Of a stretch of 26,341 bases of DNA, positions 9,299-18,052 are shown piece by piece; position 1 is the first letter of the stretch; each line of letters starts with the position of its first letter. Both the position numbers and the translations under genes were made by a program. This stretch comes from Spirogloea muscicola. Lineage: Eukaryota > Streptophyta > Zygnematophyceae > Spirogloeales > Spirogloeaceae. Under the pieces are notes generated by a model. The model ran no database searches. It was not told the DNA's origin and was given only the letters and a program-made list of their open reading frames with translations. The stretch spans positions 124,984 through 151,324 of the forward strand of contig WELB01000018.1 in assembly GCA_009602725.1 (NCBI GenBank), in the 5' to 3' direction.

Positions 9299-9669
9299 CT
9301 TGACGATTGGCAGTGTGGTCAGCGGCTGCTGTGATGGAGGCGGCCGCGCGGCCTGCGCGGGCAGCAGCTCCGCAGGGCTGCCGACGACAGGCGCCGACGG
9401 CTTCTTGGCAGCCCTGCGCTTGCGCGTCTTCACGGGCTGCTCCTCAAGCGCCGCCGGCGCCAGGCCGGCAGCGGCGGCAGCGGCAGTGACAAACGTGCGC
9501 CGGCACGGGGCCCACGGTGGCGGCTCCGCCGGCGGTGGCGGTGGCGGGCGCTCGCGGCCGCCGCGGCCGCCAAAGGCGGCGGGGATGGGGCCCCAGAATG
9601 AAAGCCGTGCGGCAGCGGCGGCATGGCGCGGCGGGGCCGGCGCTCGGCGCGGGCGCGGCTAAGGAAACG
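9299..9669 (-). other. Possible upstream exon encoding a targeting peptide
   Basis: On the minus strand one frame stays open from an acceptor-like tttccttag (9670) to AAG|gtcgac (9299). It reads RLSFWGPIPAAFGG, Pro-rich sequence, TFVTAAAAAAGLAPAALEEQ, then KTRKRRAAKKPSAPVV and TTLPIVK. Splicing to cag|AGA ATG at 9146 would give IVK|RMAATDGAPWATVARWVVFSD in phase, with a 152-base intron. The Ala, Ser and Arg bias with few acidic residues resembles an organelle transit peptide. No ATG lies in this frame, so a further 5' exon would be needed. The alternative is that translation simply starts at ATG 9143. Confidence 0.4.
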
Positions 9670-9769
9670 GTAGCCCACGAGCCACCGTTTAAGGCCCATC
9701 TGTTATTTCATTCCCAGGTCCCCTCTATCAATGGTACTGAGCTTCCCTAGTATGTTGTCGTGATTGGTA

Positions 9770-9885
9770 GAGTAGAGGAGTCCTTCCTCGGCTTCTCATT
9801 CTTCGGCTTTGGGCATTGTCCATTCTTTTTGGGCTGGCTTTGCCAGCCCCTCTTTCTTTATGGGCGAGCCTTCTTCTATCAAGCC
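9770..9885 (+). mobile_element. LINE 3' tail fragment with stem-loop
   Basis: A T/C-rich lead runs into a perfect 7-base-pair hairpin, GGGCTGG-CTTTG-CCAGCCC (9831-9849), and the tail motif TATGGGCGAGCCTTCTTCTA. This is the same arrangement as at 200-285. No ORF2 coding remains in front of it. It lies between the GC-rich region upstream of the SbcCD-like gene and the start of duplication unit A. Confidence 0.65.
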
Positions 9886-9999
9886 GGCCTCTCCACGCTG
9901 GCCACAGGGAAATTCTTATTACTATCATCAGTAGCACCACTTATCGTTGTTTTGGGATCAGACGCCCACTCAGTCAGCACGGCCATTTGCAGCCTGTGC

Positions 10000-11190
10000 A
10001 CTGTCGGGAGGTATTGACGTTCGGGCGGCCGGAGAAGAAGCGGAGGCCGACGTCGCATGGCGCCAGTCACAGCAGCCACAGAGCCGCCCCGTGCGCAGCC
10101 TGCAGCACCAAGCCCCATGCCTTCCTATATTCTGAGATTCAGACTGTGGTGCCGCCTCCGTGACCGCCCGTGCGGCCAGCTATCATTGATAAGGAAGAGA
10201 ACCAAGACCTTGAGATTGTTGAGCTCGCTCTCAGAGTAAGCTCAAGCAAGTGCTGCCAAGGTCATGTATCATATGTACAGATAAATATACACAGATGTAA
10301 AAGGAGAAGCCATGCACATGGTATCCAGAGCGAGATCTGCTGTCCACACTCTCCCCCTGGGTCGGAGCGTCGAGCCCACGCTGCGAGGCCACTCTTCGAT
10401 TTATTGCAATTGATGGCATGTGAGCCGTTGTTGTAGGTTTTCCAGCAGATTTTCTGGCTATAATCCGGCAGGCAGGGTCCATTGCGTGTCACGCCCTGCC
10501 AGTCTGCAAGATGTGCTCATCACTGGTGCACGACGACCTCCTGTCCAGTCTGCATATCAGATCCCTAAACCCTAAACCCTAAATCCTAACCCTAAAACCA
10601 ATGATGTCTTCAAGGACCTGCATGTGCTGAGCAATTATCCAGACAACTATCCAGGTGGACTTGAACGCGTTGGGCTGCCTACTGTGGGCTTACGATACTG
10701 TCCTGCATTCCCGAATTTCCTGTCAAATCAGCTGTGCTTGCTCGTGATGGATTAGTATCACCCTGCCCTTACACCAATGCAATTATAAAGTATATCAATG
10801 AAAAAATGAATTATAAGGGAACAATAGAAATAAATAAATGCCAGACTAATTTCTGTGGTCCATGACAATTTGCTAATGGTTTCTCTCGCTGCTAATAGGG
10901 GGCTTCCGAGGTAACAACCTCTTACAGATGGCTAAGTCCATCAATATGACCTAGTGATGCCGGTTTAGAGACCGTTTGCGCCATCTTTCGCAGCGGACTC
11001 TTCGTGAGCCATTATCAAAGTCACTAGGACATACAAGAGCTTCTTGCTGAGAAGGGGCACCCAGCAAGGTGGAGAAGGAGTATCCTAAAATTGCAGCAAG
11101 GTGGTAACACACTGGCGCCCTTGCAAAATAACTATGCATTATGCTGCGGCCGCACCATGCTGCAGGACTTAAAGCCTTGCAACGCGTGGT
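10000..11190 (+). pseudogene. Gene P, copy A (decayed, unidentified plus-strand gene)
   Basis: This is the duplicate of 18632-20165. Conserved pieces include IDKEENQDLEIVELALR (from about 10183), the AIIQTTIQ block (from about 10625) and KGHPARWRR with LKLQQGGNTLAPLQ (about 11050-11130). Lesions compared with copy B: the acceptor gtgcag before the first piece reads gtgcgg; about 110 bases are missing after CATGTGCTG (near 10627); and several Glu codons of the AIIQTTIQ block are changed (E to V, A and D). A telomere-repeat block also interrupts it at 10563. I do not recognise the protein family. It has no full reading frame and is almost certainly inactive. Confidence 0.55.
10563..10599 (+). 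repeat. Interstitial telomere repeat (CCCTAAA)n
   Basis: Three perfect CCCTAAA units are followed by degenerate units (TCCTAA, CCCTAAAA) and a final CC. This is the C-strand of the plant/green-algal TTTAGGG telomere repeat. The homologous place in unit B (19190-19193) has only a few bases between AGAT and AATGATG, so these 37 bases were inserted into unit A. Confidence 0.92.
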
Positions 11191-12300
11191 GGTGGCTTGT
11201 ATCTAAAAAGGAATCCAGCAATTTCTATATTGCAGTCCCTGTGGGACAGGTATACGCCTAGTTGTTTCATCTCTGTCAAGCGGGCATATCGAGCCACAGC
11301 TTGTAGCAACACGGATTTGGCCTTCAGCACGGAGTTGATGTGTGCTTCTGTACAACCGTATTCTGGCGACATAGTCTGCGGCGTAATTTGGAATCTGTCC
11401 ACAAAAATAAAGCAAGGTAACAAGCAGGAAGTGAATATATAGCGATGGCACAGGCTTCCACAAAAGGCATGCATAGGGCGACAACTGTTCGCCACAGCAT
11501 TGCAAATCATGCGCAAATGGCAGGCAGAAGGCTGTATTGCAAGTGCACCTGCGCAGGATGCCGAAGACACTCTTCGACACCACCTTCACGTCCAGAGCTT
11601 GCTCTAGGCGCGTGAAGTTGGTCTGGCCATCCAAATTCGCCTCGCCAACCAGAAAGCCTGCAGCCTGGAACGTTACTTCCAGGACTGCCACAGCCAATGG
11701 CGCGCTCCGAGCGCGCTTGTACAGGGGATCGTGCCTAGGTTTGACCATGCGGAGGTTGTCGCTCACGGCGATGGTGGGCACGCTAGCGTTCTCGACCACC
11801 AAGCGCATGTAGTGGTTGTTGTAGTCGATGATCACGCTGGGGGTCAACGCATGCGCCGGCGAGAGGAAGAGGCGCAGCGTGCCCTCCGTCAGCACCTTGC
11901 CCAGCTCCACGGCTATGAGCCGCAGAGCGTCGTCAACGAGCTGGATGGGGCAGGTGTCCAGGACCCAGTCCCAGTCTCCACGCTCAAAGTCCACTTCGAG
12001 GCTAAAGACGAGGGCGCCGTCCCCGCCGGCGGCTTCGTCCACACCGATCGTCACGGCGACCCCTGTGGACGCCAGAACGTGGTCGCGGAAGGCCTCCGTG
12101 TGGATGCCGGATGCCAGAGCGGCGCAGCGCAGGATGGTGACGTGCGTGGTAGCCGTGTCGTTCTGAGCGCGGCGGATGCCCAGCACGACGCGCTGGAGGA
12201 GGTGAGCAGCCGCCTGGAAGGCGGGCGCGGGGAGGGCCGGCGGCCGGCGGAGGACCGGCTGCAGCGCCCAGCCCTTCCCGCGGCTCGGTGGGCCTCCCGC
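11169..12300 (-). CDS. Gene M, copy A: unidentified protein, no start codon visible
   Basis: Exon 1 runs from at least 12300 to 11549 and exon 2 from 11394 to the stop at 11169-11171. The intron (11395-11548) has donor AG|gtgcac and a pyrimidine-rich acceptor ttttgtggacag. About 325 residues are open, with well-kept blocks such as GVAVTIGVDEAAGG, LDTCPIQLVDDALRLIA, TPSVIIDYNNHYMRLVV and APLAVAVLEVTFQAAGF. Exon 1 has exactly the same length (752 bases) as in copy B, which argues for past coding constraint. The codon matching copy B's ATG (21230) is GCG here (12298-12300). The frame stays open further upstream through Ala-rich sequence to a stop near 12460, with no ATG. I cannot name a family, and no signal peptide or membrane segment is evident. 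It may be dead, or may start in an unseen exon. Confidence 0.55.
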
Positions 12301-12726
12301 GACGGGACCGCCGCCGCCGGCGGAGGAACGGGGTGTGTTGAGTGGAATGCGGTGAACGGGGCCGTCGCGGGCCCGCGAGGTCGACGCCGAGGCGGAGGCG
12401 GCAGCGGCGGCGGCGGCGGCGGCGGCAGGGGCGGCGGCGACTGGGGAGCGACCGGACTAGGAGGGCCCGAAGGTGTTGAGAATTGCAAGGGCTGCCTGCC
12501 CTCCAGTGTCTTATGACCCCGGCCCGACCCGCAGGGAAGTCACGGGGAGGCTGAGCTGGTCGGCCAGCCCAGCACATAAGCCGCTGACCTGGCAACCAGA
12601 GTGTGGGGCCCATGCCATCCACCCACTCCTAGGTCAAAAGCCCTAGACCTCGTCTACCGCTGTTTGTGATGAGCATTCCAAGGCGCTCCAGCGCAGCTCC
12701 ACACAAAACAGCTAGACCTAGACCAT
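12301..12726. other. GC-rich 5' region of gene M copy A, with GGC repeat
   Basis: Up to about 12460 the gene M frame remains open as low-complexity Ala/Ser/Gly sequence over a GGC/GCC microsatellite (about 12400-12440). Beyond that no frame has supporting features. Similarity to unit B fades near 12390. Proline- or alanine-rich frames on both strands are a by-product of base composition. Confidence 0.5.
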
Positions 12727-13004
12727 NNNNNNNNNNNNNNNNNNNNNNNNNNNNNNNNNNNNNNNNNNNNNNNNNNNNNNNNNNNNNNNNNNNNNNNNNN
12801 NNNNNNNNNNNNNNNNNNNNNNNNNNNNNNNNNNNNNNNNNNNNNNNNNNNNNNNNNNNNNNNNNNNNNNNNNNNNNNNNNNNNNNNNNNNNNNNNNNNN
12901 NNNNNNNNNNNNNNNNNNNNNNNNNNNNNNNNNNNNNNNNNNNNNNNNNNNNNNNNNNNNNNNNNNNNNNNNNNNNNNNNNNNNNNNNNNNNNNNNNNNN
13001 NNNN
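12727..13004. other. Assembly gap (278 N)
   Basis: An unbroken run of N. Frames that seem to cross it are artefacts. The left flank has no clear feature. The right flank opens directly into the C-terminal coding piece of a LINE on the minus strand, so the gap probably hides more of that repeat. Confidence 0.99.
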
Positions 13005-13200
13005 GCATACCCATCTGGGCTGGGAGCATATCCTCGCGTCGTGCATATCCCAGACTCGCTATGTTCTCGAGTAGGGTATGGAAGCGAGGACCCAAGCAGC
13101 CGAAAGTGTCGATTGCGGCCGGGAGGAGGTGGTCACTGCGGGGGTAGTCTGAGTAGTGTCGGAGCTTTTTCTGCTCAGCACCTCCCACTGCGTGGCCAGC
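13005..13200 (-). mobile_element. LINE ORF2 C-terminal fragment (minus)
   Basis: The minus strand reads EQKKLRHYSDYPRSDHLLPA, then IDTFGCLGPRFHTLLENIA, a classical LINE reverse-transcriptase C-terminus ('KY..., P.A.ETFG.LG'). It corresponds to AERKKLHKYKDHPAGDTFYP in the LINE at 17010-18052 but is clearly divergent. It is truncated on one side near 13200 and runs into the assembly gap on the other. Confidence 0.7.
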
Positions 13201-13326
13201 AATGTGTGTGGTGAGGGGGGTGGGGGCCCCCCCGACCCGGCCCGCCACGTGCCGCCGGCGGCTGGAAGCTGCCGCGTGGCGACGCGTCGCTGAGCCCGAT
13301 CGGCCTGGTCGAGGCAGCCCGGGCCC

Positions 13327-13342
13327 CTTGAAGTCAAGTGCA
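13327..13342 (+). repeat. Target-site duplication, left copy (16 bases)
   Basis: CTTGAAGTCAAGTGCA here is repeated perfectly at 13513-13528. The two copies bracket a 170-base LINE tail. Unit B has no matching insertion at this place. Confidence 0.9.
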
Positions 13343-13512
13343 CTCGTAACTACTGAGCGGTCCATCCTCCTCCCGTCCTGCCATAGCATCTTCAGGCCCC
13401 TCGTAGCTGCTAAGCGCTATAGGCCCTCCGTCATATGGCCCCTTCGAACCTTTGTCAACTCTTTCGGGCTGGCTTTTCACAGCCCATGCCCCCATTGAGA
13501 GTGCCACTTCTT
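13343..13512 (+). mobile_element. 170-base LINE tail with target-site duplication
   Basis: The insert starts within the last ORF2 codons (CTCGTAACTACTGA, that is TRNY-stop). It then follows the 3' UTR seen at 286-348 (minus): TCCATCCTCC and AGGCCCCTCGTAGCTGCTAA. It ends with the family stem-loop GGGCTG-GCTTTTCA-CAGCCC (13466-13485) and the tail GCCACTTCTT. A perfect 16-base direct repeat flanks it. This is a recent, extremely 5'-truncated target-primed insertion and fixes the exact 3' end of the family. Confidence 0.9.
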
Positions 13513-13528
13513 CTTGAAGTCAAGTGCA
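13513..13528 (+). repeat. Target-site duplication, right copy (16 bases)
   Basis: Perfect repeat of 13327-13342, immediately after the LINE tail ending TTCTT. Confidence 0.9.
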
Positions 13529-14204
13529 GCAGCAGTGGCAGCTTAGCTACACGTCAGCTTAGGGGCACGGCAGTCAGAGAGCGCGGGCCCCGCCTGGCAC
13601 TGAAAATAACGGTGGCTGGCCATTTGGCATGAGCATGGATGACTGGTTTCGCTTCGAGGTCGTAAGTGCAAGACTCCATAGCCACTGGCTTTTTGAGAGC
13701 CTCCTTCCTTCTGCAACTCCGGCCTTGGGGAGACTCTGCACTCCGCCTTCCCGCATGGGAGCTTGAGCGTAGCTTCTCAAAAGGAGCTTGGAAGCAGGAG
13801 GCCGTAGCGGAGCAGCATCAAGTTTCCGAATTGAAGGGGTATTCTGATGTGCGAGCAGCTATTCTTCCATGCTCTAAGAGGGTAACGAGCATGGACATGT
13901 ACCTATTGTACAGGGCAGATGACCAGTACTCTTAACAAAGAGAAACATGATCCAACAATGTATATCCAAGGGTGAGGAAAGAGGGAACTTTCAGCAACCA
14001 GAGAAGGTGGTGAAATTTCAGAAATTAGTGACATTGGACACTGAAATTGGACTACCAGGATCCTCATGGCCACCCTGACGTGTAGAGTGACCACCAGACT
14101 GGGTGGTACTATTTGCGAAGAGGGCATGCAGTCTGCAAAGAGGAGTCCCGCCGGTCAGATGCAAGAGGCAGCCAGCCCAATTGGGAATAGTTGGGATCTC
14201 CTAT

Positions 14205-15322
14205 CCAACCAGCAGTGCTTGCAAGTGATGTATCAGTATCACCCTGCCCTTACACCAATGCAATAAATATACAATATAAGAATCACACCGACTTTATGTA
14301 ATCAAAGGCAATCTGCCAATAGTTTCTCGCGCTGCTAATAGAGGGCTTCCGAGGTGACAACTTCTTACAGATGGCCAAGTCCATGAATGTGACCTAGTGA
14401 TGCCGGTTCAGAGACCATTGCGCCATTTTCCTGCGCAACGGACTCATCATGAGCTATTATCGAACTTCACTCTACTATAAAGCTTCTAGCTGAGAAAAGG
14501 CACCCAGCAAGGTGGGAAGGGGATATTCTACAACTGCAGCACGGTGGCAACATGCTGGCGCCTTTGCAAACCAACTAATCTGTTCACACTATACAGCAAG
14601 GTATCAAGCAGGAAGTGGATACTCTACCAGCAGTGGCACAGGCTTCCACAAAAGGCATGCATAGGGCGATGACTGTTCGCCACAGCATTGCAGCAGATCA
14701 TGCTGGCAGAAGGCTGTAATGCAAGTGCTCCTGCGCAGGATGCCGATCATACTCGTTGACACCACCCTCACGTTTAGAGATTTCTCTATGCGCATGAGAT
14801 TGATTTGGCCCAACTCCTGAACCACGGCATGATCCTCTCTTCAACCGCGCTCGGAGCGCGCCATTGGCTGTGGCAGTGCTGAAAGTGACGTTCCAGGCTG
14901 CAGGCAGCAGGATTGAACGTCGCTTCCAGCACTGCCACAGCCAATGGGGGGCTCCAAGTGCGATTGAAGAGAGAATCGTGCCGTGGTTCAGAAGTTGGGA
15001 TGGCCAGACCAATCTCAAGTGCAAAGAGATGCCTATGCATGCCTTTTGTGGAATGAAAGCCTGTGCCTGTGCCATGGCTGGTAGATTATCCACTTCCTGC
15101 TTGATGCCTTGCTGCATATCGTGAACAGATTCCCAATTACGCCGTCAAATGTATTGACGATCTACGATTCACAGAAAAAGGAATCAACGATATTACAGAA
15201 TTAGACATCAACTCCGTGCTCAAAGCGAAGATGTTCTGATACAGGCTATGGCTGAGTATGCCCACCTGACGTTTTGAAGTGACAAGGCGTGTATCTGACG
15301 GATAGGACTGTAATATACCTTG
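14205..15322. pseudogene. Third, fold-back copy of gene P/M sequence
   Basis: The left half (14205 to about 14890) matches the P/M segment in the same orientation as 19675-20640, but lacks the gene M exon 2 block. The right half (about 14920-15322) is the same material in opposite orientation, and it does contain exon 2, read on plus: cag|ATTCCCAATTACGCC at about 15128. The two halves pair over about 80 bases around 14815-15000, with a perfect 21-base core that starts at the CCATTGG near 14863 and returns at about 14925-14945. Many frameshifts and stops are present, so it is not functional. Confidence 0.75.
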
Positions 15323-15366
15323 CACAAGCAGATATCAAAGTTAGTCCAAGCCCTCAGTACCTGCGG
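15322..15366 (-). pseudogene. Tiny EXO84 fragment (end of exon 6 plus donor)
   Basis: About 45 bases, from CACAAGCAGAT to CCTCAGTACCTGCG, resemble 23900-23942, which spans the exon-6 donor of EXO84. The piece is wedged exactly between the fold-back P/M copy and the SbcCD-like copy. It is short and carries a few mismatches and small gaps, so chance similarity is not fully excluded. Confidence 0.5.
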
Positions 15367-17005
15367 TGGGCACTTGAGCCCATCTGGACCCTGCAAGGCA
15401 TTCCAGCTACTCATTGCGACGATCATGGGTAGATGAACAAGGATGAGGGCCTACAATGTGTGGCACAGGACATACATTTGCAGGTGCTACGAAGCTCTGA
15501 AGGAGGCAGACAAGTGGCGTATCTGACAACCTTGATTTCTGACCTTGAACTCCTTGTCAATTGATTCAAGCAGGCCTGCAGCTTCGTGCTGCCCGTGAAA
15601 CACAGTCTGATGCAGCACGGAAGTGTCTCTGCAATGTCAAGCCTCAGACTGGTTGACAATTGGGATCAGGGTGAGAACAACAGCTGTGGCTCAAATAGTG
15701 CAACCATAGCAGTTGTTGCTGGTGTTGGCAACATCACTCATCACATTGTCAGCAACTATAGCATTTGCAAGCATGCAATGAATCGAGGGAGCATGATGTT
15801 GCAGTAATGTGAGACAGAGGGTTTCTAAGTGCATTCGCACATCAGGTCATCAATACATTGCTGTGTGAGACCCATATCTTGAGACAGGTTCTCTCCTCTG
15901 TGACTAACACGAACCGCAGCATAGACTTCCTGGCCACTAAAACACAATTGGTCAGAAGTCGCAATGCAAGAAGTCAGCTATTGAATAATTGTAGTTCTAC
16001 TTCTCAGATGACCGGCAGGGGAGCCAATACTCGCTGCTAGCATACGTTGCAGTGCCTGCCAGCCTGGCGCTCAACTGTAAATGGGCTGCCGTTGACAACG
16101 CCCCCTACACGCACATCTGGCATGGGCGCTGGATTGGTGGACTACTTCTGAAGTTGACAACCCCCTAGTAGAATCTGGTCGAGTGTCAGTGGAACCGGAA
16201 AGGCCCCAGCCGAGCAGCGTGAGTAATCATCGTGAGTCAATTTGGCAAGCGAGTCAAAGTTACACGAAAGAAGGTGACTACAGCGATTGCAAATAATGTT
16301 GCACGTGAAGGATTCTAGGAGTACCTGTCAGTGCCCAAAGGGGGCCATCACAAGATACGTCTTCCCGGCTCCATTGCTGCTTGAGCCACTGATGTCTTTG
16401 TTCATGCCAGTAACAACCCCGACACCCCTGTTGGACACTGGATGCCTCACGACCCCCTTGAAGGGGCCAAATCCTTCCAGCTCGACCATGTCAAGCCTTA
16501 CATGTGCTGACAACTCAATTTAATTTGCATGAAATCAATCTGTATCAGCACAGTGCCTGTGAAGCAATGGCCAAATGCATTACTCTCAGATGTATTCTGG
16601 AAGCACAGATACTATGCATCTGCAGCGCTGATACACTGCTTTCTTTCGGCATTCTTGCAGGAACTAAGATAGGTCTGGACGAAGGCCTTTGATAGCTCAC
16701 ATTGAGGTCTTTGCAGGAGCCTAGCGGGGACGTTGAGGCTCTTCAGAATGTCAAGTCCAGCTTTTGTGGCCCCTTTGCTCATATCAATATGGTCAGCATA
16801 AGCTGAAAACAAGGTGAATGCGTCATGGACCAAGAGCCAATTTAGTGCAGGTTAGCAATAGAGCCGGGAGGACAGAAGCTACTTAAGGAGGCAGCAAGTC
16901 AGGGTCTAGTCTTTGCTCAGCTACAGGAGCAAGGGGCTACATACGCATGTGCAAGCAGAAGGCTTACCAAGTCCTCAGCAACAGCTGTACGAGGGCTTGA
17001 TGCCA
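15366..17005 (-). pseudogene. Decayed partial copy of the SbcCD-like gene (middle exons)
   Basis: Collinear with 5185-6855 of the long gene. The exon matching 5443-5359 is intact at 15628-15544 (85 bases; HQTVFHGQHEAAGLLES). The Walker A exon (about 16500-16310) keeps GSSSNGAGKT. Lesions: one C is missing in the run after the P-loop (MAPFGH-stop); one base is gained in the exon matching 6000-5862; that exon's acceptor AG is now CG (16196-16197); and the exon matching 5737-5651 carries a 2-base insertion (near 15890). It retains the GT donor (15839-15840) that the long copy lacks. The right edge breaks off after GATGCCACA at about 17005. Confidence 0.85.
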
Positions 17006-17009
17006 CACG

Positions 17010-18052
17010 CCTTGTTAGGGGGCCTGCCGCCGCAGCTGATGTCTGAGGCCACTCGGACAGCGCCCAGCCGATGAAGAGATCGGGTACACACTTCATCGGT
17101 AGTGGCCCGATGTAGGTACGTCCAAGTGCGTAGACTCTGACCGCCCGACGGCCCAAAGCATGGGACCATTGGATCGGCGCACTGCTCACCGTGAGCAGAT
17201 GCAAGATTGCCCTCCGAGGCGCGACCGCCGGGGCGCAGGCGGGCGAGGCGGCGGGCGTCGCGGCCAGCTGTGCATGCAGGCATGCGGAGAGCAGCGGCGG
17301 CGCGGCAGCGCGGCGGCGCTAGTGAAAGATGGGAGGGCTCTAAGCAAATAACGCCATGTATGGCATCGTCAAGGAGGCGGGATATCAAGTGGCGTTGGAG
17401 AGCACTGGGGTGATGCCCATCCTCCTCCGCAATGGGGTCCCTCGGACGAGGCGTGTCGATCTGGTCGGCGTCCCCCTGGGAGGTGGCAAGCGGCTCCTCA
17501 TTGTCCTCACCGACGTTGTCCTCACCGACAGCTTCCGGACGAAGAGCCCCATTACTTCTGAGACCGGCTACGCTGTGAAGGTAGCCGAGCGAAAGAAGCT
17601 GCACAAGTACAAGGACCACCCGGCGGGTGATACCTTTTACCCCCTGGCCATGGACATCCATGGGTGTTCCGGGGGTCGGTGGTCCTCGTTACTTTCGCTG
17701 CTGGCCTCTTAAGCTGACCAGCGGCGCCGGGAGCAGGGTGCTGCCCTTCCCGGTGGCTCGGTGCCTTTGGGTCTGGTGTCCTGCTACCGTATGCGACTGT
17801 CTATGTCCCTGCAGCGCTCCCAAGCGCTTGCTTTGCACCGCCGCGCTGGTCGCGCCCTTGCAGCAGCCTCTGGCTTGCGCAGCGGGGTTGCTCTTCCTCC
17901 CCTCAGCTCATCTGACTTCCTACTGCTGACACGGGGGTATTGAGGGCGCCCTGTCTGCCTAGCCTTTGGCTCCGTCATGAACACCTGTATGCATCTGGCT
18001 GGCATTTCACAGCCGATTCTTTCATATCAGCAGCCGCTTTTTTTTTTTTTTT
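17010..18052 (+). mobile_element. LINE 3' portion with ORF2 C-terminus
   Basis: The clearest coding part is 17350-17710: MYGIVKEAGYQVALES, RVDLVGVPLGGGKRLL, then AERKKLHKYKDHPAGDTF and YPLAMDIHGC. After a frame change it continues as RMRLSMSLQRSQALALHRRAG to SDFLLLTRGY-stop at 17943. This is the C-terminus of a LINE endonuclease/reverse-transcriptase polyprotein. The upstream part (17010-17350) is GC-rich and frame-broken. The 3' UTR (17943-18037) matches 676-775 closely and has the GGCTG/CAGCC hairpin at 17997-18014. It ends in 15 T, unusual for a plus-strand element. Dead copy. Confidence 0.75.
18038..18052 (+). repeat. Homopolymer run, 15 T
   Basis: Fifteen consecutive T follow CAGCCGC at the end of the LINE 3' UTR. 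The sister copy at 676-890 has TTTCTCT here and continues into a second tail unit. Confidence 0.9.

Larger units (their letters stand above)
13201..14116 (-). pseudogene. Copy of the EXO84 3' end and downstream flank (unit A)
   Basis: The stretch matches 21750-22490. The shared parts include GCCCGCCACGTGCCGCCG (about 13240), CGATCGGCCTGGTCGAGGCA (about 13300), GCCACTGGCTTT, and finally the C-terminal coding part of EXO84 at about 14025-14116 (minus: TTQSGG.STRQGGHEDPGSP). Compared with the true gene it lacks the stop-codon region (about 85 bases deleted near 14000) and everything upstream of TACTATTTGC. It is a truncated passenger of the duplication and not a gene. A LINE tail inserted into it later. 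Confidence 0.75.

Noticed and set aside
10563-10599. Chromosome end at the telomere repeat
   Set aside because: The array is only 37 bases and is flanked on both sides by sequence that is continuous in unit B. It is an internal insertion and not a chromosome terminus.
11731-12516. Plus-strand open frame of 261 codons opposite gene M copy A
   Set aside because: It mirrors gene M on the other strand. Gene M shows better conservation between copies and proper splice sites, so the plus frame is a shadow.
12654-13389. Open frames running through the N block
   Set aside because: Frames crossing unknown bases are meaningless. Only the part right of 13005 was used, as a LINE fragment.
16975-17661. 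Long open minus-strand frame (228 codons)
   Set aside because: It is antisense to the LINE ORF2 C-terminus and to the SbcCD-like copy, has no family features, and is open because of high GC.
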